A stretch of DNA of 64,000 nucleotides from Nitrospira sp. (GTDB lineage Bacteria; Nitrospirota; Nitrospiria; Nitrospirales; Nitrospiraceae). The translations under genes were made by a program, and so were the position numbers. The notes below the pieces were generated by a model, which was given only the letters and a program-made list of their open reading frames with translations, was not told the DNA's origin and ran no database searches. Shown piece after piece: positions 59,215 to 64,000 of this stretch; within the stretch, counting starts at the first letter, position 1, and every line of letters begins with the position of its first letter. The stretch is from positions 248,001 to 312,000 of the forward strand of contig CP126122.1 in NCBI GenBank assembly GCA_030123565.1, in the 5' to 3' direction.

Positions 59215-61440
59215 TCAGTTTGTCCACAAGCGCTGATACCATTTCTTTTCTTCACCGCTCGGCCATGACGCCAGGTTCATCGCCTTGCGGATCTCGCCGA
59301 TGTTCCAGCCGGTCAAGGTCGCCAAGGTCTGCGCCTCCCTTTCATACCGTTCGCGGAGCTGCCGGCGATAGGCCGTGGCAGCGGGGCACTTGTCGGTACC
59401 GGTCCAGGGGTGTCGCAGGATGTAGCGGGCCTGGAAATGGACGCGATCGGAAGTTTCCTGGAACAGCAGGTCTTCGGGAAAATGTGCGGCGTCGTACCGT
59501 ACGTGCAGGCGCGTGAGAAAGACGTGCTGCGCTTGGCCCTTGCCGTTCCCCACCCGTCCGTTGTCGTCCTGCCAGAAGACGCCCAGGCTGCGCAGTTCCT
59601 CGGCTGAGAGCGGATCTGCCGCGCAGGGGTCGCACCAGTTCATGTCCCAGGCATATTCCAGAAATACACCCCGCTCACTCTCGCGCGTTACCTGTTGTGT
59701 GAACAGGTCGCGGTAGAAGTCGCTGAACTTGTCTTTCACGTAAAGCGGGATTTCCTGCGCTTCCGGCACACGCACCGTGCGATAGTTCGTCGTCTCGACA
59801 CGGCCCTGTTTCGTAAGGAAGTAGATGAACAGCTCCTGTGCGCCGTCGGCGTTCACGGTACCCAGGCGGATCGGCAGCATGAACTTGGGCGATTCGAAGG
59901 CGATCTGGAGCGGGCGGAGGTGCGTCAGGCCGAGCTTCGCCTGCTCGCCGAGATTCACCTTCGCCACGAAGAATTTCATGTGTTGTCTCAGATAACTGTG
60001 CAGCACCGATGCCGCGCCGTTCGGAATGCGGTAGCCGTTTTCAGACAGCCAGGTTTCAAGCCCGGCGCTCTCCTTGGCCGAGAGGATCAGGATGTCGTAC
60101 TCGCCGACGGTATATTGCGCTTCGACCGTGACACCCAAGGCGCGGTCGCGTTCACGGCTCGCCGCCGCGGCCGGCGCCATATTCTTCATCGCGTCCATAC
60201 TTTTTCTTTCCAGCAACTCATACCTCATGCAGGGATTCTCATCGAAGTATTCCACCAGCCTCGGGGCTGAATAGTCGGCCAGGTGTTTGAGTACCGCCGG
60301 ATCGCCGACGTGGATCTGGTCCTTCTCCAGGACGGTCGGTACCGGCACCACCAGTACGAATTCTTTCACCTCGCCGCGAAAGTCATTCGCCATCGTGATG
60401 ACCGTCTTGTTGTCGTGGCGTGCGACGGCCACTTCGGACGCCTTGTTGAAGAGTTTCGTGTCGGCCTTGCCGACGTAGAACCCGCAAAAGGCCGAAACGT
60501 CGCCGGTCCAGAAAATCAGACTCGTGAAGAGGGTCAGTGCAAGCACAAGCGCATTGGTCATGGGAACCTCCTTGGTGAAGGGACTGGTCGGCGCAACATG
60601 GGGGACGAGTCGTCCCATTGATGGGCGGGACCAGTCGTAACGGACAGCGGGACAAACATGGTCGAGCAGAGGAACCAGCGGGGCGCAGGCGATCAGGCCC
60701 CAGAGCGGGCCGTTGGGGCGGAACAGGCTGAACTGCACGTAGAGGGCAACGAACGCGACGATGAATGCGAAGACGATGCGGCCGGTTCGGGAATCCGGCG
60801 TCGTTTTTGGATCAGAGATCATGAAGAAGGCAAAGATCAGCAGTGCGCCGCTCTCTATCTGATGGAGCGGAATCGTGAGCGGATCCCCGAGCCAGAGGGC
60901 GCGTGTCACCAGTAGGCCGACGTAGAAGGTGAGAAAGGCCAGCGTGATATCGGCCCGCGCGGCGCGGGTGACCACGAGGCTGCCCAGGCAGGCGGTGAGA
61001 AAACCGAACCAGGCCACCTGCCCCCACTGTCCCGGCGAGATCCAGCCAAGCCCGCTTGTGATTATGACGACCAGGGCAAGGTTGGTGGGATTGAAGAGGT
61101 GTTTGTCCTTCCAACGGAGGACGAACTTGCTGCCGACGGCAAGGAACGAGGCGAGCGCTGCGACGACAAGATCGTTCGTGCGCAGCAGCAAACAGAGGGA
61201 GAGGGCCGAGATCAAGGCGCTGCGGGGATCGAACGAGGGAAGCTGTGTGAGGCGTGTCCCGGCATATTGGGTCAGCAGGGCCGTGCCGATTGTGAGGACC
61301 ATCTGCCAGGGAGACACATCGAAGTGCAGCCACAGCAGGCCATAGAGCAATAGCATGCTCAAACTGGCGATTTGGTAGAGGCGGGGATCGAACGGTTTTG
61401 TCGGCTCGGCCGGTTGGGGATTGCTGTCTCCTTTGTCCAT
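59215..61440 (-). CDS. RnfD-like membrane protein fused in frame to a DUF2330 protein
   Basis: One frame of 741 residues. Residues 1-268 have about nine hydrophobic segments and RnfD/NqrB-like features (KDKHLFNPTNLALV, FFMISDPKTTP, RPNGPLWGLIACAPLVPLLD). A 25-residue unpatterned link follows. Residues 294-741 begin with a fresh signal peptide (MTNALVLALTLFTSLIFW, cleavage near VSA) and form a DUF2330 protein (periplasmic). In other genomes, as I recall, these are separate genes. The inner Met (60561) has its own AGGAGG 5 bases upstream. Thus either both products are made or a stop was lost. A hairpin covers the outer Shine-Dalgarno. Its role is unclear; RnfD-like proteins bind flavin in membrane electron transfer. 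Confidence 0.85.
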   Translation of the reverse strand: MDKGDSNPQPAEPTKPFDPRLYQIASLSMLLLYGLLWLHFDVSPWQMVLTIGTALLTQYAGTRLTQLPSFDPRSALISALSLCLLLRTNDLVVAALASFLAVGSKFVLRWKDKHLFNPTNLALVVIITSGLGWISPGQWGQVAWFGFLTACLGSLVVTRAARADITLAFLTFYVGLLVTRALWLGDPLTIPLHQIESGALLIFAFFMISDPKTTPDSRTGRIVFAFIVAFVALYVQFSLFRPNGPLWGLIACAPLVPLLDHVCPAVRYDWSRPSMGRLVPHVAPTSPFTKEVPMTNALVLALTLFTSLIFWTGDVSAFCGFYVGKADTKLFNKASEVAVARHDNKTVITMANDFRGEVKEFVLVVPVPTVLEKDQIHVGDPAVLKHLADYSAPRLVEYFDENPCMRYELLERKSMDAMKNMAPAAAASRERDRALGVTVEAQYTVGEYDILILSAKESAGLETWLSENGYRIPNGAASVLHSYLRQHMKFFVAKVNLGEQAKLGLTHLRPLQIAFESPKFMLPIRLGTVNADGAQELFIYFLTKQGRVETTNYRTVRVPEAQEIPLYVKDKFSDFYRDLFTQQVTRESERGVFLEYAWDMNWCDPCAADPLSAEELRSLGVFWQDDNGRVGNGKGQAQHVFLTRLHVRYDAAHFPEDLLFQETSDRVHFQARYILRHPWTGTDKCPAATAYRRQLRERYEREAQTLATLTGWNIGEIRKAMNLASWPSGEEKKWYQRLWTN
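60559..60572 (-). promoter_or_regulatory. Internal ribosome-binding site and start of DUF2330 part
   Basis: Minus strand AGGAGG (60572-60567), five bases, ATG at 60561. It lies inside the longer frame, just before a signal peptide. In the +1 frame a TGA overlaps this ATG (ATGA), the usual sign of a coupled gene start. Confidence 0.7.
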
Positions 61441-61444
61441 GGTG

Positions 61445-61463
61445 TCCTCCGTTCATTGGAGGA
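61445..61463 (-). promoter_or_regulatory. Hairpin covering the Shine-Dalgarno of the RnfD-like gene
   Basis: Minus strand TCCTCC, a 7-base loop and GGAGGA, followed by CACC and the ATG. The stem's right arm is the ribosome-binding site itself, so translation may be held back until the stem opens. Confidence 0.5.
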
Positions 61464-61765
61464 TATGGCGCGAGGAGGGGAATCCTTTCACCGAATGATA
61501 GGAAGGCGAGGTAGCGGGCCTAGTCTCTTTGCTCGCGGAATGCGCGCCCTCAGAAGGAAGGGGACGGACGGACCAGGCGATCTCCTGTGTTCGTGCAACA
61601 CGCGGTCTCGGGAAGGCCCTCGTTGGACATGCGCAGTGGGAGATCACCTAGTCCGCCCTCGGGAAGAACAGGAAGCCATAGACGTGTGAAGGAGAGCCTA
61701 TGCCAGCCATCTCGCCGGAGATGGGTGATATCGGGAAAGGTTACAAATGGAGAAGCAGAGGGAGG
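61464..61765. other. Intergenic region between RnfD-like and HepT genes
   Basis: About 300 bases with only poor open frames. A plus-strand frame starting at 61700 runs antisense through hepT and is not believable. It should hold the promoter of the RnfD-like/DUF2330 unit. Confidence 0.35.
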
Positions 61766-62185
61766 TCAGGCGGACTTGATCCGAAGACTGACTGCTTCGG
61801 CGAAGTGTTTAAAATCGTCGAGGCGATGACGGCAGATCTGATACACGATGTTCCAGTCTATGAGCTGGTAGCTGTGGACAGCGATGTTTCTGAACCCGAC
61901 CGATTTCGTCATTCGTTCAGCGAGGGTAGGCTTGAGGATCTTCAGGTCTTGGAGGATTTCGAAATTCTCCGCCATGGTGGAGGGTGGTCGCGCGTCGGTG
62001 TCGGCAATGACATGGGCTGCGAGGTCCACACAAAGTTGGACGGCTCGCTGGAGATTCAATGCGATGATGTCCTGCAAGTCGAGATCACGCGTCAGCTGGT
62101 CGGCAGATGGAGGTGTCTTGGCCGCGATCCGCTCGACGCAACGACGGAGGGATTCGAGCTTGGCCTCGATCAGATCCCGATCCAT
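61766..62185 (-). CDS. hepT: HepT-like ribonuclease toxin (DUF86)
   Basis: HEPN-domain protein of 139 residues. The active motif Rx4HxY is present as RNIAVHSY (Arg99, His104, Tyr106). HepT cleaves RNA (tRNA in the best-studied case) unless its tyrosine is AMPylated by the paired MntA. The gene overlaps mntA by 16 bases and is the second gene, the usual order for this type VII toxin-antitoxin pair. Confidence 0.9.
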   Translation of the reverse strand: MDRDLIEAKLESLRRCVERIAAKTPPSADQLTRDLDLQDIIALNLQRAVQLCVDLAAHVIADTDARPPSTMAENFEILQDLKILKPTLAERMTKSVGFRNIAVHSYQLIDWNIVYQICRHRLDDFKHFAEAVSLRIKSA

Positions 62186-62613
62186 GCTTTTCTCCTGTCC
62201 GCAAGTATTCGGCGATAGTACGGCATGAAGTCGGCTTCATCATAGACCATCCGGCGGAGCAGGTCGGCATAACGCGTTCGGTCTTTGCAGAGGATCAGTT
62301 TCCCCTGCGTCAGGATTTGGTGAAGCAGCGGGCCATGCAGGTGATCGAGATCGATCAGATCTACCGGACGTCCGAATACCATGGCAAGGTCTTCGATCAG
62401 GTCTAGCCGAGCTTGTGGGGTGAGCGGCGTAGCGGCGGCGACGGCCAGGTCGAGGTCGCTGTCGAAGCGGGCGCGTCCTGTGGCCATCGAGCCGAAGAGA
62501 AAAGCCATGGTTATGGCAGAATGGTGAGCGAGGAGTTGTTCAATAGCGGGACGGACTTCGACTCGTTCATTCGGTGCGGGGTGGTTCATGGGGGAATTCT
62601 CGCTCATGCCCAT
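62170..62613 (-). CDS. mntA: MntA-like nucleotidyltransferase antitoxin
   Basis: Minimal nucleotidyltransferase of 147 residues. The GSx10DxD motif is clear: Gly41-Ser42 and Asp51-x-Asp53 in FGSMATGRARFDSDLD. It is expected to AMPylate HepT and neutralise it. Start at 62613 or at the inner ATG 62589. A transposase remnant lies upstream, so the pair may have arrived with mobile DNA. Confidence 0.9.
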   Translation of the reverse strand: MGMSENSPMNHPAPNERVEVRPAIEQLLAHHSAITMAFLFGSMATGRARFDSDLDLAVAAATPLTPQARLDLIEDLAMVFGRPVDLIDLDHLHGPLLHQILTQGKLILCKDRTRYADLLRRMVYDEADFMPYYRRILADRRKAWIGI

Positions 62614-62787
62614 CAGTTATCACGAATGGCGGGATGGCGCAAGGAGAGGGGAGGGGTGAGGCGACTGGTCCAAATGGAAACTCAAGACCAAAGAGGAGGG
62701 GCGCCGGGAGGAAGAGTTTCCGGCTGCATCGCAGGCTCATGTCCTTGCTCGACGCCGCGCTGTTCATGGTCGATCCGCGTGCGCCAC

Positions 62788-62844
62788 GGCGGCTGGCGCA
62801 ACGAGAATCTCAACGGCCTGTTGCGCCAATGCTTCCCTCGCGAT
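62788..62844 (+). pseudogene. IS30-family transposase C-terminal remnant
   Basis: The frame here encodes GGWRNENLNGLLRQCFPRD. The NENxNGLLRQxFP pattern is the C-terminal signature of IS30 transposases. No other part of the gene remains and no inverted repeats were seen. Confidence 0.65.
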
Positions 62845-62851
62845 CACATAT

Positions 62852-63823
62852 TTATTTCATATGCTTGTCGATGAAGGGAATGATTTTTTCGGGAGAGCGC
62901 CCGAAATAATTATACCCATCCTTGAACCGCCGCGTGGTGTTCTCGATCCACAGCAGTTCCTTCTCCTTGCTGCCGAGCAGGTCGAAGGTCTTCTGCGCGT
63001 CTTCGGGATTGCGAGTCCAGCTATCTTTCAGAACTTGGACCATCAACACCGGCATCTTCACACTGGCGGCCCACAGGTGCGGGGTCATTTCGGCGGCAAC
63101 AAACGCGCCCATCTTAAGTAGTTCCAGATCGATCAACTCTTGGTACTGCCTCACGCCCTGCAACTCCGAGAAGGCATCATAGATCGCCGCCATGGAGACG
63201 ACCATGGGACTCACCATGCATCGCACGTTTTCAAACAGGTCGGGGCGGCGGTGAATGGCATGATATTGCGAGTTTCCTCCCATGCACTGACTGTAGAGGG
63301 CGACCTTCATCTTCGAGAGCGTCGGGTGGTTGTCTACAAATTTCTTGACGCCGACACAGTCGCGCCACTCCCATTGCCCGATGCCGCTCAGGCCGTTGTT
63401 GGCGGCGCTGCTGTTGCCGTGATTGCGGATGTCATAGGTGAGCACGTTGTAGCCTGCATCGGTCAGGTGCTTGTACTGGATCACGAAGTCGATCTCGACC
63501 GCATCATACATGCTCCACGGCTCACCCAGATGGCCGGGGAAGCCGGCGCGGCACATCGGCAGAGCGTGGTTAAAGATGACCAGCTTGTCGCTCGCGCCAC
63601 CCTTGGCCGGGATGTACCAGGCTTCCAGCGGGGTGCCGTCATCTGACCGGATCACGAGATCGTACCACCCAGTCATCCCGTAATCATCGGGGGTCTTGAA
63701 GAGAAAGCTACGCAACGGCCGGACGATGTTGGCAATGTTTTTGACCTTGGCGTGATCTTCCTTTGAGATGGTCTTGAGTTGTTCCAAGGCCTTTTTCATT
63801 CTCTCTTTGGATATTCTGCCCAT
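62852..63823 (-). CDS. Alpha/beta-hydrolase-fold protein with Cys nucleophile position
   Basis: Protein of 323 residues. Helical N-terminus, then an alpha/beta hydrolase core (LVIFNHALPM oxyanion region, VLTYDIRNHGNS, nucleophile elbow YSQCMGGNS). The elbow has Cys180 where Ser is usual, as in dienelactone hydrolases. The acid is probably Asp267 (VLKDSWTR). The catalytic His expected near TTRRFKDGYNYFG is absent. It may bind ligands or use an unusual mechanism. TGAGGTG precedes the ATG. The upstream 177 bases hold no gene that I can see. Confidence 0.82.
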   Translation of the reverse strand: MGRISKERMKKALEQLKTISKEDHAKVKNIANIVRPLRSFLFKTPDDYGMTGWYDLVIRSDDGTPLEAWYIPAKGGASDKLVIFNHALPMCRAGFPGHLGEPWSMYDAVEIDFVIQYKHLTDAGYNVLTYDIRNHGNSSAANNGLSGIGQWEWRDCVGVKKFVDNHPTLSKMKVALYSQCMGGNSQYHAIHRRPDLFENVRCMVSPMVVSMAAIYDAFSELQGVRQYQELIDLELLKMGAFVAAEMTPHLWAASVKMPVLMVQVLKDSWTRNPEDAQKTFDLLGSKEKELLWIENTTRRFKDGYNYFGRSPEKIIPFIDKHMK

Positions 63824-64000
63824 GATGTCACCTCATGTGTTGTTTAGTTTTAGTGGACGGAGTTACGAGCCAGATCAAGGAACGGGGCTGCCTACTCGTC
63901 GCACAGCCCCATCTTCCATCGACATGCGTGTCGCCTCGACGATGTGAGGATCCTCGCTCATCTGTCCTTAAAGATTTTCCTTGTAGAAAACCTCCAGTTT

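Noticed and set aside
61700-62218. Long plus-strand frame across hepT
   Set aside because: It is antisense to the well-supported hepT and mntA genes and has no recognisable domain.

Overview
The window looks like one stretch of a high-GC (about 60 %) chromosome from a Gram-negative, didermic bacterium. The gene set (many lipoproteins with [LSA]-C lipoboxes, DUF3365 haem protein, DUF3565, DUF547, TVP38 plus mercuric-reductase-like enzyme, GH63/GH133 pair, many two-component genes) and a 125-bp palindromic repeat fit Nitrospirota, most likely Nitrospira. That assignment is recognition, not a database result. No rRNA, tRNA, CRISPR array or prophage was found. The only clear mobile-element trace is a short IS30-like transposase remnant.

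Layout. 1-9.1 kb: truncated CHASE2 adenylate cyclase with an SH3 protein and an M48 lipoprotein protease, an NtrC-type two-component pair, queG coupled to a cysteine-rich secreted protein, and a REC-PAS regulator. 9.2-19.2 kb: START-like protein, thiI, a palindromic repeat, trxB, coaE, a beta-helix protein, then GH63 and GH133 glycosidases. 19.3-26.6 kb: small envelope proteins, a HIBADH-type dehydrogenase, an enolase-superfamily epimerase and a sulfite-oxidase-like molybdoprotein. 26.6-34 kb: two small genes, a TVP38 / FAD-disulfide reductase / DUF3047 operon, and a DUF547 / ferritin-like / glycosyltransferase operon. 34-48 kb: three-module tRNA nucleotidyltransferase, a complete 5-oxoprolinase operon with its own MFS carrier, a J-domain protein, an aminotransferase / DUF3365 / amidohydrolase operon, a CPBP protease and an XRE-cupin repressor. 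48-64 kb: SGNH hydrolase, SDR protein, NarL-type two-component system with a stand-alone receiver, full-length Lhr helicase, tandem UspA, an in-frame RnfD-like/DUF2330 fusion, a MntA-HepT module and an alpha/beta hydrolase.

How it works together. Most clusters are compact, with ATGA or TGATG overlaps that imply translational coupling (pxpB-pxpA, kinase-regulator pairs, aminotransferase-DUF3365-amidohydrolase). The theme is signalling, envelope maintenance, redox/thiol functions, RNA modification and storage-glucan or osmolyte turnover.

Main unusual signals. (1) Arrays of phased 7-bp units (GTGAGGC/CCCTCAC-like or GAGAGAC-like) sit in frame inside conserved genes: two in lhr, one in a glycosyltransferase. 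(2) Several genes have a -10 hexamer only 6-10 nt before the start codon and no Shine-Dalgarno, suggesting leaderless transcripts. (3) A perfect 16-bp palindrome overlaps the -35 box of the XRE-cupin regulator promoter, with a second 19-bp palindrome in the same divergent region. (4) An RnfD-like membrane protein runs without a stop into a DUF2330 protein that keeps its own ribosome-binding site and signal peptide.
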